Made by a program: the position numbers and the translations under genes. Positions 1 to 7,740 of a DNA stretch of 64,000 nt are shown piece by piece. The stretch's first letter is position 1. Every line of letters starts with the position of its first letter. The notes beneath the pieces were generated by a model. That model ran no database searches, was not told where the DNA came from, and saw only the letters and a program-made list of their open reading frames with translations. Source of the DNA: Paraburkholderia sabiae (GTDB lineage Bacteria; Pseudomonadota; Gammaproteobacteria; Burkholderiales; Burkholderiaceae); assembly GCF_030412785.1 (NCBI RefSeq), contig NZ_CP125295.1, positions 4,650,001 to 4,714,000 on the forward strand. Reading direction: 5' to 3'.

Positions 1-1
1 C

Positions 2-97
2 ATTTGAGCAGCCGGATGTATCTGCCGCGTGTCTGGAACGGTTTCGCGTGCAACGTTATGTATCGCCGTGCAAGCGCGCGATACATGCGCATACAGA
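2..97 (-). promoter_or_regulatory. Predicted leftward promoter with GATACAT array
   Basis: On the minus strand GATACAT (22 to 16) is followed after 7 bases by CTCAAAT (8 to 2), matching the core found at five other promoters in this window. A second same-orientation copy lies at 64-58 (42 bp upstream). Opposite-orientation copies lie at 80-86 (GATACAT) and about 90-96 (a weaker ATACAG form). The regulated gene would start just beyond the left edge. The same sites could also serve the response regulator that begins at 159, but no matching core faces right. Confidence 0.55.
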
Positions 98-158
98 CGC
101 GCCGTCAGCGGGAAAGCAGGCTGAGTGTTTCGCCGTAGCCGTAGTCGTAGAACATGTC

Positions 159-928
159 ATGAAGAAGCTCGAACACGTCCTGATCGTCGACGACGATCGT
201 GAGATCCGCGAACTCGTTGCCATCTATCTGGAACGCAACGGCATGCGGGTTTCGCATGCGGGCAACGCGCGCGAGATGCGCGCCGCGCTCGTACTCGACC
301 GGCCCGATCTCATCGTCCTCGACGTGAGATTGCCGGACACGGATGGCCTCGCGCTGTGCCGCGAATTGCGCGCGGCGACTTTCACGCGATACCCATCGTG
401 ATGCTGTCCGCGCGCGACGAAGAAGCGGACCGGATTCTCGGGCTCGAAATGGGCGCCGACGATTATCTGTCGAAGCCGTTTGCGATCCGCGAACTACTGG
501 CGCGCATCCGCGCCGTCTTGCGCCGCACGAACATGCTGCCGCCCGGCATGCAGATCGCGGAATCGGCGTCGATACTGCGCTTCGGCGAATGGCGGCTCGA
601 CACGGGCGCGCGCCATCTTATCGATGCGGACGGCACGATCGTCGCGCTGAGCGGCGCCGAGTACCGGCTGCTGCGGGTGTTTCTCGATCACCCGAACCGT
701 GTGCTCACGCGCGACCAGTTGCTCAACATGACGCAGGGGCGTCACGCCGATCTGCTCGACCGTTCGATCGATCTGCTCGTGAGCCGCGTGCGTCAGAGGT
801 TGCAGGACGGTGTGCGCGACGGGCGATACATCAAGACGCTGCGTAACGAGGGTTATCTGTTTTCGGCTGCGGTGACGGTTGCTGATAACCATGTTTCGCA
901 TGCGGCTGTGGCGGCGTGTTTTGCCTAG
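159..928 (+). pseudogene. OmpR/PhoB-type response regulator, frameshifted
   Basis: Two overlapping frames together encode one winged-helix response regulator. The first frame carries the receiver start (LIVDDD, phospho-acceptor region IVLDVRLP) and ends near 401. The second carries the rest of the receiver (MLSARDEE, LSKPF) and the complete DNA-binding domain. Aligned to the intact paralogue at 6937-7692, the break lies at about 372-377: restoring one G (GCGGC to GCGGGC) rejoins the protein as CRELRAGDFHAIP, matching CRWLRAGRHRAVP. The start at 159 (MKKLEHVLIVDDD) mirrors the paralogue. The rest of the frame is well preserved, so this is either a recent inactivation or a sequencing error. A separately translated C-terminal part could still bind DNA without phosphorylation control. 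Confidence 0.85.
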
Positions 929-941
929 CGGGTTGTGAATA

Positions 942-962
942 ACGGGCGCCCTACGCGCCCGT
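942..962. terminator. Hairpin between convergent genes
   Basis: ACGGGCGC (942-949) and GCGCCCGT (955-962) form a perfect 8-bp stem with a 5-base loop, between the 3' ends of the regulator at 928 and the DUF3828 gene at 991. There is no clear T-run on either side, so intrinsic termination is only probable. Confidence 0.45.
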
Positions 963-990
963 GCGGGTATGTCCACAAACGTGCAGAGCG

Positions 991-1455
991 TTATTCAAAA
1001 TCGCGCGTATCGTCGACCTTCACGATCTTCCATGCGTCGCCCTGCTTGCGCAGGAAGACGATCACATTGATCTTGTCCTTTGATCCGAACGTAACAGGAA
1101 CGATCGTCACGTCACCCAGGGAAACGGGATTCGTGGCAACGATATTCGACAGCCAGTCACGTTCGTCGTAGTCCTGAACCTTGGTGAAGTAGTCGCTGCC
1201 ACCCGGTAGCCGATTGTGGCGATATGCAGTTCTCAGGCGATCTACCGTTTGCTTGTTCACGTAGCCGTAAATGGCCTTGTCGAGTAGCGGGAACGCTGCA
1301 CCGGACTGCTTTCCGATGTACCACGAATAGAAAGCTTTTACGTCCGATGTCGCGTCGTGGGCCTGGGCGAACGCGTTGGAATGACAAAAGATGCTGGTTA
1401 TGACTGCGAGGGCCAGCGCAAAGGGCATTAGAAGTTTACGCACATCAAGCCTCAC
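991..1455 (-). CDS. Exported DUF3828-like protein, candidate immunity protein
   Basis: A 154-residue protein with a classic Sec signal peptide (basic start, hydrophobic residues about 8-24, cleavage near AFA/Q at about 30), followed by a small domain that resembles DUF3828 (FYSWYIG near the start, DYFTKVQDYDE in the middle, VIVFLRKQGDAWKIVKV at the end). It begins with GTG, and this overlaps the TGA of the upstream amidase gene (GTGA), so translation is probably coupled. A periplasmic partner made directly after a cell-wall amidase that has no signal peptide is the usual arrangement of a peptidoglycan-targeting effector and its immunity protein. That role is inferred from arrangement. The gene is visibly less G/C-rich than its neighbours. 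Confidence 0.7.
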   Translation of the reverse strand: MRLDVRKLLMPFALALAVITSIFCHSNAFAQAHDATSDVKAFYSWYIGKQSGAAFPLLDKAIYGYVNKQTVDRLRTAYRHNRLPGGSDYFTKVQDYDERDWLSNIVATNPVSLGDVTIVPVTFGSKDKINVIVFLRKQGDAWKIVKVDDTRDFE

Positions 1456-1823
1456 GGGTGCCGATAGATACGGTACGACGGTCGCTGGGTCCGGTAGGCC
1501 GGGCCTGGATAAAAGCCGTCCGCGCCGCCATGCTGCCTGAAGTCAGAAATCCAGCGAGTTCCATCGTAAATCGCCATGTGTCCATCAGGATGCCCCGGAA
1601 TCGACTGGATAACCGCAACATCACCTCGTTGAGCAATGCCGGTTGCCTGAGCGAATCCCGCTGCCTGGAGGATCGGTCCATAATCCTTTGCCGAATGGGT
1701 GGTCGTGAGGGTAACACCACCGCGCGCAATCGCCGTGCGCACGTACCGTGCGCAGTTCCCGGTACTGTGTCGGTGCGCATGACTGTCGGCGTAATGCGTG
1801 GCGGCCAGCTTATCAAATGGCAT
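1452..1823 (-). CDS. CHAP/NlpC-P60-like amidase, candidate antibacterial effector
   Basis: A 123-residue protein without signal peptide or membrane segment. Cys24 in TGNCARYVR and His82 in DGHMAIYDG occupy the places of the catalytic Cys and His of CHAP/NlpC-P60 cysteine peptidases, with the usual GDVAVIQ strand before the His. The C-terminus (ISDFRQ, then YRTQRPSYRIYR) is typical of small stand-alone amidases of Proteobacteria, some of which are type VI secretion effectors. The product would cut peptide bonds of peptidoglycan after delivery to a periplasm. No secretion genes are present here, so the route is unknown; a phage-derived endolysin is the main alternative. The GTGA overlap with the exported DUF3828 gene supports an effector/immunity reading. 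Confidence 0.7.
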   Translation of the reverse strand: MPFDKLAATHYADSHAHRHSTGNCARYVRTAIARGGVTLTTTHSAKDYGPILQAAGFAQATGIAQRGDVAVIQSIPGHPDGHMAIYDGTRWISDFRQHGGADGFYPGPAYRTQRPSYRIYRHP

Positions 1824-1997
1824 TATTTGGACTCCATATCAGATAGGAGAAAAGATGCTAACCGCGACGAGCGAATAAAAGTGTCGAAAAATGTCAAGCT
1901 TGCTTCGTCTCGTCCAACATGCATCACGACATTTCTTGACATCTGCTAATGGCGGCCACCGGTAGGATTGCCGTTCCTTCACAGCGGGAAACCGGGC

Positions 1998-2366
1998 ATG
2001 ACACGCACCATTAGAATTCTGGCGCTCGCAATAGCAGCGACTACGCTCAATGGAGCGCACGCGCAGGCATCGCCGCGAGCTGTGTTCGCCGGCTTTAGTT
2101 CCTATGCTGCGCGGAATTCGTTCGCGAATGAAATTCGACGCCTGGTGCGCGGCAACCTCGTCTGGTCGGGACCTTTTGATAAGTCGATCTCTACGGTAAT
2201 CGAAGTGCAATGCGCGACGGATGGCAAGCTGCTGTCAGCAACCATCTACCGTGCAAGTGGTAATCCCGCGTGGGATAGCGCTGCGGTCCAACGCTCGGAC
2301 CCGATGCCGTCCGACGTCAATGGCAATACGCCAACGCATTTCAAGATTACGGTGCTGCAGAAATAG
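1998..2366 (+). CDS. Exported single-domain TolA/TonB C-terminal-like protein
   Basis: Start chosen at the ATG that opens the signal peptide (MTRTIRILALAIAATTL, cleavage after AHA), not at an in-frame ATG 30 bases upstream. The mature part of about 100 residues matches the TolA/TonB C-terminal fold: a helix with EIRRLVRGNLVW, then EVQCATDGKLLSATIYRASG, then NPAWDSAAVQRSDPMPSD, ending in FKITVLQK. It lacks the membrane anchor and long linker of true TolA, so it is a free periplasmic domain. It is divergent from the amidase/DUF3828 pair (174 bp between starts) and shares their lower G/C, so it may belong to the same acquired cassette. Function unknown; a decoy or partner of the Tol system is only a guess. 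Confidence 0.7.
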   Translation: MTRTIRILALAIAATTLNGAHAQASPRAVFAGFSSYAARNSFANEIRRLVRGNLVWSGPFDKSISTVIEVQCATDGKLLSATIYRASGNPAWDSAAVQRSDPMPSDVNGNTPTHFKITVLQK

Positions 2367-2496
2367 CCCGTGTCGGTACTTCGCTGGATGTTGGTTTTGT
2401 CCGGCGATAGGGAGCGGTAAGCAGCCGATGTGCAAAGTGCAGCCAGACCGGTCCCTTGTGACGCCCGCCGTCGAAGGGATATTTCAAACAACCTCG

Positions 2497-3465
2497 CTAT
2501 GGCACCAGCAACAGCTTCCCCGTCGTCTTCCGACTCTCCATATCCGCATGCGCCCGCGCCGCATCCGCAAGCGGATACACACCGCCGATCCTCACATCCA
2601 GCACGCCCGCGACGATCCAGTCGAACAGTTGCTTCGCCTTCGCGCGCAGTAGCGCTGTCGTGTGAATGTGATCCGCAAAGGTCGCGTAGCCGATCTTGAT
2701 GCTCTTCGGCAGGCTCATGATGTGGATCGGCCCCGCATCGCCGAGCACAGGTCCGTACCAGCAGAACGTGCCCGAGCGGCGCAGCGACGCGAGCGAGCCC
2801 TGAAACGTCGCCGGTCCCGAGCCGTCGTACACGACATGCACGCCTTCGCCGTCGGTGAGACGCATCACTTCATCGGCGAAACGTCCTTCGCTGTCGACGA
2901 TCACATGATCCGCGCCCGCTTGCCGCGCGGCTTCGATCTTGCCCTCATGCGACACGCGGCCGATCACCATGCCGCCGCGCAGCCGGATGATCTGCGTCAG
3001 CAGCAAGCCGAGTCCGCCCGCCGCCGCATGCACCAGCGCGATATCGCCTTGCCGCACGGGATAGAAGTCGGTGGCGAAGTGGCTCGCCGTGAGGCCTTGC
3101 ATCATCACGGCTGCGGCGGTGGTGTGATCGATCGCGTCGGGAACGGGCACGAGCGACGCAGCGGGAATCGCGATGCGCTGCGCGTAGCTGCCCGGCGCGT
3201 AGACCCATGCCACACGTTGTCCCGGCCGGATATCCGTCACGTTCTCGCCGACGCTCAGCACGCGGCCCGCGCCTTCGACACCGAGCGTCTTCGGATTCGG
3301 CATCGTCGACCAGATGCCGCCGCGTCGCACGCCGATATCCATGAAGTTGACGCCCGCCGCATCCACTTCGACGAGCACTTCGCCCGGTCCTGCCACGGGC
3401 TCGTCGCGTTCGACGAGGCGCAGCACTTCCGGCCCGCCCGGGCCGTCCATCACGATCGTCTTCAT
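2497..3465 (-). CDS. NADPH:quinone oxidoreductase family protein
   Basis: A 322-residue zinc-independent medium-chain dehydrogenase/reductase of the quinone oxidoreductase type. The N-terminal GroES-like part contains GVNFMDIGVRRG and the nucleotide-binding part contains HAAAGGLGLLLTQ, the AxxGxxG motif used for NADPH. No Cys/His set for catalytic zinc is visible. Members reduce quinones or other alpha,beta-unsaturated carbonyls in the cytoplasm. It lies 16 bp downstream of the exported alpha/beta hydrolase on the same strand, so the two are probably cotranscribed. The natural substrate cannot be read from the sequence. Confidence 0.88.
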   Translation of the reverse strand: MKTIVMDGPGGPEVLRLVERDEPVAGPGEVLVEVDAAGVNFMDIGVRRGGIWSTMPNPKTLGVEGAGRVLSVGENVTDIRPGQRVAWVYAPGSYAQRIAIPAASLVPVPDAIDHTTAAAVMMQGLTASHFATDFYPVRQGDIALVHAAAGGLGLLLTQIIRLRGGMVIGRVSHEGKIEAARQAGADHVIVDSEGRFADEVMRLTDGEGVHVVYDGSGPATFQGSLASLRRSGTFCWYGPVLGDAGPIHIMSLPKSIKIGYATFADHIHTTALLRAKAKQLFDWIVAGVLDVRIGGVYPLADAARAHADMESRKTTGKLLLVP

Positions 3466-3481
3466 GTCGTGCGCTCCCGGG

Positions 3482-4261
3482 TCAGTGCGCGTTGCGGGCC
3501 GCGGCGATGATCGCGTTGGCGACGGCTTCGGGCTGGCTGAGCATCGCGACGTGGCTCGCGTTCACATGCGTCACCTGCGCGTGGATGTTCGTCGCCATCT
3601 TTTCCTGCAGATGCGGATCGATCATCTTGTCGCGTGCCGGAATCACGAAGTACGACGGCTTCTCGTGCCATGCGGCCTGCGTCACCTTGTCGGCGGCGCA
3701 ACCGGAGAACCACGGTCCTTGCGTCGCGGCGACGATGCGTTGCTGGCCGGCGGGCAGATCGAGCGCGAAGTCGTCGCGCACGGCCTTGTCCGACAGCGTC
3801 AGATAGCCGGCTGCATCTTTCTGCAACTCGTTGGCCCATGCGGGCGCCTGCATGCCTTGCGTGATGGAGGCTATCGACTGATCCGCATCCGGCGCAAACG
3901 CAGCGACGTACACGAGCGATTTGACCTTGTCGTCGTTGCCCGCCTGGCTGATCACGACGCCGCCCCACGAATGGCCGACCAGCACGACAGGTCCTTTCTG
4001 CTGATCGATCACGCGCTTCGTTGCCGCGACATCGTCGGCGAGCGAGCTAAGCGGATTCTGCACGGCGACGACATGCAGGCCATGCGCTTCGAGCAGCGGA
4101 ATCACGCGATTCCAGCTGGAGCCGTCCGCGAATGCGCCATGCACGAGCACGACGTTGGTGCCTTTGAGATCGGCTTGCGATGCCGCTTGCGAAGTCTGGA
4201 TCGCGAAGAGTCCGCACAACATCATGGCGAACGCGAGGTAAGTCCGGATGGTTCTTGTCAT
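3482..4261 (-). CDS. Exported alpha/beta hydrolase
   Basis: A 259-residue protein with a Sec-type signal peptide (about 26 residues, cleavage near SQA/A). The mature part is a compact alpha/beta hydrolase: oxyanion segment VLVHGAFADGSSW, nucleophile elbow VGHSWGG with Ser as nucleophile, and a C-terminal catalytic His in NASHVAMLSQP. This set is typical of the methyl-salicylate-esterase/hydroxynitrile-lyase-like group, which often has a periplasmic form in Burkholderiaceae. It is unlike the three Asp-nucleophile enzymes elsewhere in this window. It precedes the quinone oxidoreductase gene by 16 bp. Confidence 0.85.
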   Translation of the reverse strand: MTRTIRTYLAFAMMLCGLFAIQTSQAASQADLKGTNVVLVHGAFADGSSWNRVIPLLEAHGLHVVAVQNPLSSLADDVAATKRVIDQQKGPVVLVGHSWGGVVISQAGNDDKVKSLVYVAAFAPDADQSIASITQGMQAPAWANELQKDAAGYLTLSDKAVRDDFALDLPAGQQRIVAATQGPWFSGCAADKVTQAAWHEKPSYFVIPARDKMIDPHLQEKMATNIHAQVTHVNASHVAMLSQPEAVANAIIAAARNAH

Positions 4262-4355
4262 TGTCTTGCCCCTGAGTACCGCGTTATCGATGAACGATTT
4301 TTTGATTTGCTGCTCCGTTGCGAACGGCTAGCTGTTCGCAACGGAGCCGCTGCTA

Positions 4356-4685
4356 TCACGAGTGCGCGTAGATCGGTTCGAGACCGAGCACATCCTGTTG
4401 CTGCGGCGCAGGCGTTTGCGCGGTATCGCGACGCGCGCCCGAGTTCGACTGGCCTGCCGCAACGCCGCCGTATGCCGCGCCTTGCTGAGCCTGGATGCGC
4501 GACAGCGCAGCTTCGATGTTCTTCGGGTATTGCGTGTTGTCGCTGGCGGGGTTGTAGCCGGCCTGTTGCAGTTGAACCAGTTCGGCGCGAACCTGCGCGC
4601 GGGTCACGGGCTGGTTCGACTGTGCGAACGACAAAGCGGGAGCGGCGAGCAATGCAGCGACGACGAGCGATTGAACGAATTTCAT
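4356..4685 (-). CDS. DUF4148 exported protein
   Basis: A 109-residue protein with a clear signal peptide (MKFVQSLVVAALLAAPALSFA, cleavage before QS) and the DUF4148 signature VTRAQVRAELVQLQQAGYNP, followed by a low-complexity Q/A/G-rich tail. DUF4148 proteins are abundant, small, periplasmic and of unknown function in Burkholderiaceae. What stands out is the promoter: the 308 bp upstream carry a full GATACAT-type array (4803-4895) and the terminator of dipZ, so this gene is separately transcribed and probably co-regulated with dipZ and the exported hydrolases. Confidence 0.85.
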   Translation of the reverse strand: MKFVQSLVVAALLAAPALSFAQSNQPVTRAQVRAELVQLQQAGYNPASDNTQYPKNIEAALSRIQAQQGAAYGGVAAGQSNSGARRDTAQTPAPQQQDVLGLEPIYAHS

Positions 4686-4802
4686 GAGATTTCTCCAGTA
4701 GATGAATGGATTGCGTTGACATCACCCGGGCGGTCATCGCGTTTGCGATGTGTTGATTTCCCGGTCAGTTCGCACTGTCATGAATCAACCTTGCGTGTCG
4801 TT

Positions 4803-4895
4803 ATTTGAACCCGCCGACGTATCTGGCTTGTTTCCAGAACGCGCCGGAATGTAAGCCAGTATTTCTCGATCGGCGATATATACATTGAGGTACAA
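4803..4895 (-). promoter_or_regulatory. GATACAT-type array promoter of the DUF4148 gene
   Basis: Minus strand: GATACGT (4823 to 4817), 7 bases, then TTCAAAT (4809 to 4803) as a -10-like box. Opposite-orientation copies lie at 4879-4885 (TATACAT) and 4889-4895 (GGTACAA), 62 and 72 bp from the core. This is the same spacing as at dipZ and at the hydrolase gene at 26117. The copy expected 42 bp upstream is only weakly present. The rest of the 4686-4993 gap holds the dipZ terminator and nothing else I recognise. Confidence 0.5.
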
Positions 4896-4934
4896 ATCGC
4901 CACGCTTTCGCGGGTTTTCCGATCCCGGCAAATG

Positions 4935-4968
4935 AAAACGCCACTGCGCTGTGATGGCGCAGTGGCGT
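4935..4968 (-). terminator. Rho-independent terminator of dipZ
   Basis: CGCCACTGCGC (4939-4949) pairs perfectly with GCGCAGTGGCG (4957-4967) around a 7-base loop, and one further A-T pair closes the stem. On the minus strand the stem is followed by TTTT, giving a standard intrinsic terminator 26 bp beyond the dipZ stop codon. Confidence 0.8.
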
Positions 4969-4993
4969 CATATGAGAAGCTGGCGGTCAGCAA

Positions 4994-6757
4994 TCAGCCG
5001 AACGTGAACGAGAACGCCTGCACGCCCGGATCGAGGAATTCGATCGTGAAGGTGCGGTCGCGCACGCCGTCGTGCTGGCGCACGAGTTGATACAGCCGCG
5101 CGCTCGTCACGACGCCGCTGCCGTCGGCGGCGACGTCGGCGCCGTGCGACTCGCCGGGCGCGGCGCCGTCGATCGTCACGCGAAAGCGCACGGGCTTGCC
5201 GTTCGCAGCCGGTCCGAGCACGAGGTGCAGGTCGCGTGCATGGAAGCGATACGCGATGCGCCCATTCGCCTGATCAAGCACAGCCGCTTCGCCGCCGACG
5301 ATCCACTTGCCGCCGAACGCCCAGCTATTGAGCGGCAATTGCGACGGGATCGTGTACGAAGCGGCATCGTCGGGACGGACGTTTTGCGGCGAAGCAAAGC
5401 CGCGCGCCTGTTGATAGCCGACATACGTCTCGCCCGATTCGACGTCCGACGTATCCGCCGCCGCCTGCGCGCCCGAACCGTGGATGGCGGGCAGATCGCC
5501 TGCCTGCATCGTGTGTCCCGAGTCGGCGAGCAGTTGCTGGATGACTTTTTCCGCTTCGCCATAGCCGCCTTCGCCGAAGTGGTGATAACGGATGCGGCCC
5601 TGTGCATCGACGATATAGAACGCCGGCCAGTACTGGTTGCCGAACGCTTGCCAGATCTTGTAGCCATTGTCGATCGCGACGGGATAGTGAATGCCGAGAT
5701 CGGCGACCGCGCGCTTTACGTTCGACGGATCGTGCTCGAACGCGAACTCCGGCGTATGCACGCCGACCACAGTGAGACCGTCCTTGCCGTAGCGGTCCGA
5801 CCAGGTCTTCAGATACGGCAGCGTGCGCAGACAGTTGATGCACGAATACGTCCAGAAGTTGACGACCGTGACCTTGCCGCGCAACGCATCGGCCGTGAGG
5901 GGCGTCGAGTTGATCCAGCTTTCGGCGCCATCGAGCGAGGGCAGCTTGCCTTCGACGGGCAGCTTCGACGGCGTCTGCAGGCTGACGCGTTGCAGATGCG
6001 GACGATCGTCGTGGTTGCTGCTATGGCTAGTGGAAAGCAGACCGACCAGGCGGCTTTCGACACCCGTCGTCGAAGTCGACGGCACGTGAGCGAGGGCTCG
6101 CGTATCGAAGCCGAAGCCGATGCCCACGACGCTCAGCAGCACGACGGCACCCATCACGCGGCGCACGTGCTCGCCGAACCCGAGCGAACGCTTGAGACTG
6201 TCGAAGGCCTGCTTGCCGAGCCCCGAGATCACCGCGAGCGAACTGGCCGCGCCGAACGCATAGGCGGTGAGCGCCGCCGCCGTCTGCCAGCTTGCGCCAT
6301 GCAACGCGGCGCCCGTCAGGATCAACCCGAGGATCGGGCCGGCGCAGGGCGCCCACAGCAAGCCCGTCGCTGCGCCGAGCAACAGCGCGGAGACGACCTG
6401 GAAGCGCGCGCCTTTGGCATGCGACAACGCTTCGACGCGGTTGCCGATGCTGAAGAACGGCTGTGACACACGCGTCCACAATGCCGGAAACAGCAGCGAC
6501 AGGCCGAACACGGCGAACAGCGCGAGCGACACCCAGCGTCCGTAGTGGCTCAACTGCGCGGCGCCCGCGAGGCCCGCAATGCCGACGCCCGTAACGACCG
6601 AGAACGTGACGGCGAGCCCGATCAGCAGCGGCAGCCGGTCCGTGACGAAGGGCCTGTCGGAGCGCGCGAAGACGAACGGCACGACAGGCAGGATGCAGGG
6701 GCTCAGTATCGTGAGCACCCCGCCGAGAAACGCGATGACGATGAGTAACATGAACAA
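4994..6757 (-). CDS. dipZ: DipZ-type CcdA/thioredoxin fusion protein
   Basis: A 587-residue three-part protein. Residues 1 to about 235 are a CcdA/DsbD-like membrane domain with several hydrophobic helices and the family Cys sites LSPCILPVVPF and APCAGPILG, which carry electrons across the inner membrane. Residues about 270-420 are a TlpA-like periplasmic thioredoxin domain with active site WTYSCINC (Cys306 and Cys309). The last about 130 residues form the beta-rich C-terminal domain seen in DipZ homologues. The protein should pass thioredoxin-derived electrons to periplasmic disulfides or peroxides. It lies downstream of an OmpR-type regulator on the same strand but has its own GATACAT-type promoter and a strong terminator. 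Length and domain order are normal for the family. Confidence 0.9.
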   Translation of the reverse strand: MFMLLIVIAFLGGVLTILSPCILPVVPFVFARSDRPFVTDRLPLLIGLAVTFSVVTGVGIAGLAGAAQLSHYGRWVSLALFAVFGLSLLFPALWTRVSQPFFSIGNRVEALSHAKGARFQVVSALLLGAATGLLWAPCAGPILGLILTGAALHGASWQTAAALTAYAFGAASSLAVISGLGKQAFDSLKRSLGFGEHVRRVMGAVVLLSVVGIGFGFDTRALAHVPSTSTTGVESRLVGLLSTSHSSNHDDRPHLQRVSLQTPSKLPVEGKLPSLDGAESWINSTPLTADALRGKVTVVNFWTYSCINCLRTLPYLKTWSDRYGKDGLTVVGVHTPEFAFEHDPSNVKRAVADLGIHYPVAIDNGYKIWQAFGNQYWPAFYIVDAQGRIRYHHFGEGGYGEAEKVIQQLLADSGHTMQAGDLPAIHGSGAQAAADTSDVESGETYVGYQQARGFASPQNVRPDDAASYTIPSQLPLNSWAFGGKWIVGGEAAVLDQANGRIAYRFHARDLHLVLGPAANGKPVRFRVTIDGAAPGESHGADVAADGSGVVTSARLYQLVRQHDGVRDRTFTIEFLDPGVQAFSFTFG

Positions 6758-6820
6758 CCTCCTGATCCGCGATGGATGGCTTCAACCGGTTGGCACACGA
6801 AGCGCGTGCCGTTATGCAGG

Positions 6821-6914
6821 ATTAGAGTCCGCGCATGTATCCGGCGAATTTCAGGAAGGTAGGGTTTGCGTATCGCGATGTATCGCGGCGGGCGCCGGAT
6901 ACATGGCGATACAA
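6821..6914 (-). promoter_or_regulatory. GATACAT-type array promoter of dipZ
   Basis: Minus strand core: GATACAT (6841 to 6835), 7 bases, then CTCTAAT (6827 to 6821), 64 bp before the dipZ start. A second same-orientation copy is at 6884-6878 (43 bp upstream) with a partial copy (CGTATC read on plus) at 6869-6874. Opposite-orientation copies are at 6898-6904 (GATACAT) and 6908-6914 (GATACAA), 63 and 73 bp from the core. Copies spaced by about whole helical turns suit an OmpR/PhoB-type activator, and such a gene ends 23 bp away. Confidence 0.6.
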
Positions 6915-6936
6915 ATGAAGGACGGCCGCTTGCGCC

Positions 6937-7692
6937 TCAGGCGTGCTGCCGTTCGCGCATTTCCTCGACGGCCTTGACGGTCGACGAGAACACGTAGCCT
7001 TCGTTGCGCAGCGTCTTGATGTAGCGCGGGACGCGGGCGACGTCGCCGAGCCGCTGACGCAGCCGGCTGACCAGCAGATCGATCGAACGGTCGAACGGTT
7101 CGGCATTGCGCCGCTGCGTCAGGTTGAGCAACTGGTCGCGCGTCAGCACGCGTTGCGGATGATCGAGAAACACGCGCAGCAGCCGGTACTCGGCGCCGCT
7201 CAGCGCGACCACGGCGTCGTCGGTGTCGAGCAGATGACGCGCCGTCGTATCGAGCCGCCAGTCGCCGAAACCGAGCATCTCCGATGCCTCCGCGATCAGC
7301 ATGCCCGGCGGCAGCATGCGCGTGCGGCGCAGCACTGCACGGATGCGCGCCAGCAGCTCGCGCACGGCGAACGGCTTCGCGAGGAAGTCGTCGGCGCCCA
7401 TTTCCAGACCGATGATGCGGTCCATCTCGTCGCATTGCTCCGTGAGCAGCATGAGCGGCACCGCGCGATGACGGCCCGCGCGCAGCCAGCGGCACAGCGC
7501 GAGACCGTCTTCGCCGGGCAGCATCAGGTCGAGCAGGATCACATCGGGCGTGTCGCGCTCGAGCACGGCATGCATGTCGCGTCCGCTCGACGCGAGCGTG
7601 ACGCGCATGCCGTTTTTCTCCAGATAGGCAGCGACGAATTCGCGTACGCCGCGATCCTCGTCGACGATCAGCACGTGGTCGGGTTTGTCCAT
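6937..7692 (-). CDS. OmpR/PhoB-family response regulator
   Basis: A 251-residue response regulator. The receiver has the acidic pair at D11-D13, phospho-acceptor Asp55 (VILLDLMLP), Thr84 and Lys106 (LAKPF), so it should be phosphorylatable. The C-terminal winged helix includes ALSGAEYRLLRVFLDH and ends with the usual IKTLRNEGYVFS. No histidine kinase is adjacent. Its closest relative here is the frameshifted copy at 159-928. The gene follows the Tat-exported hydrolase gene by 48 bp and precedes dipZ. I infer that it, or formerly both paralogues, reads the GATACAT arrays, since this family binds direct repeats 10-11 bp apart next to a -10 box. Confidence 0.92.
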   Translation of the reverse strand: MDKPDHVLIVDEDRGVREFVAAYLEKNGMRVTLASSGRDMHAVLERDTPDVILLDLMLPGEDGLALCRWLRAGRHRAVPLMLLTEQCDEMDRIIGLEMGADDFLAKPFAVRELLARIRAVLRRTRMLPPGMLIAEASEMLGFGDWRLDTTARHLLDTDDAVVALSGAEYRLLRVFLDHPQRVLTRDQLLNLTQRRNAEPFDRSIDLLVSRLRQRLGDVARVPRYIKTLRNEGYVFSSTVKAVEEMRERQHA

Positions 7693-7740
7693 GATGTCAG
7701 CTCAAAATGCGACGGATTGCGTGGCGTGGGTCGAACGCGA

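Noticed and set aside
5072..6466. A 464-codon open frame on the plus strand
   Set aside because: Antisense to dipZ, which has CcdA and thioredoxin motifs in order.
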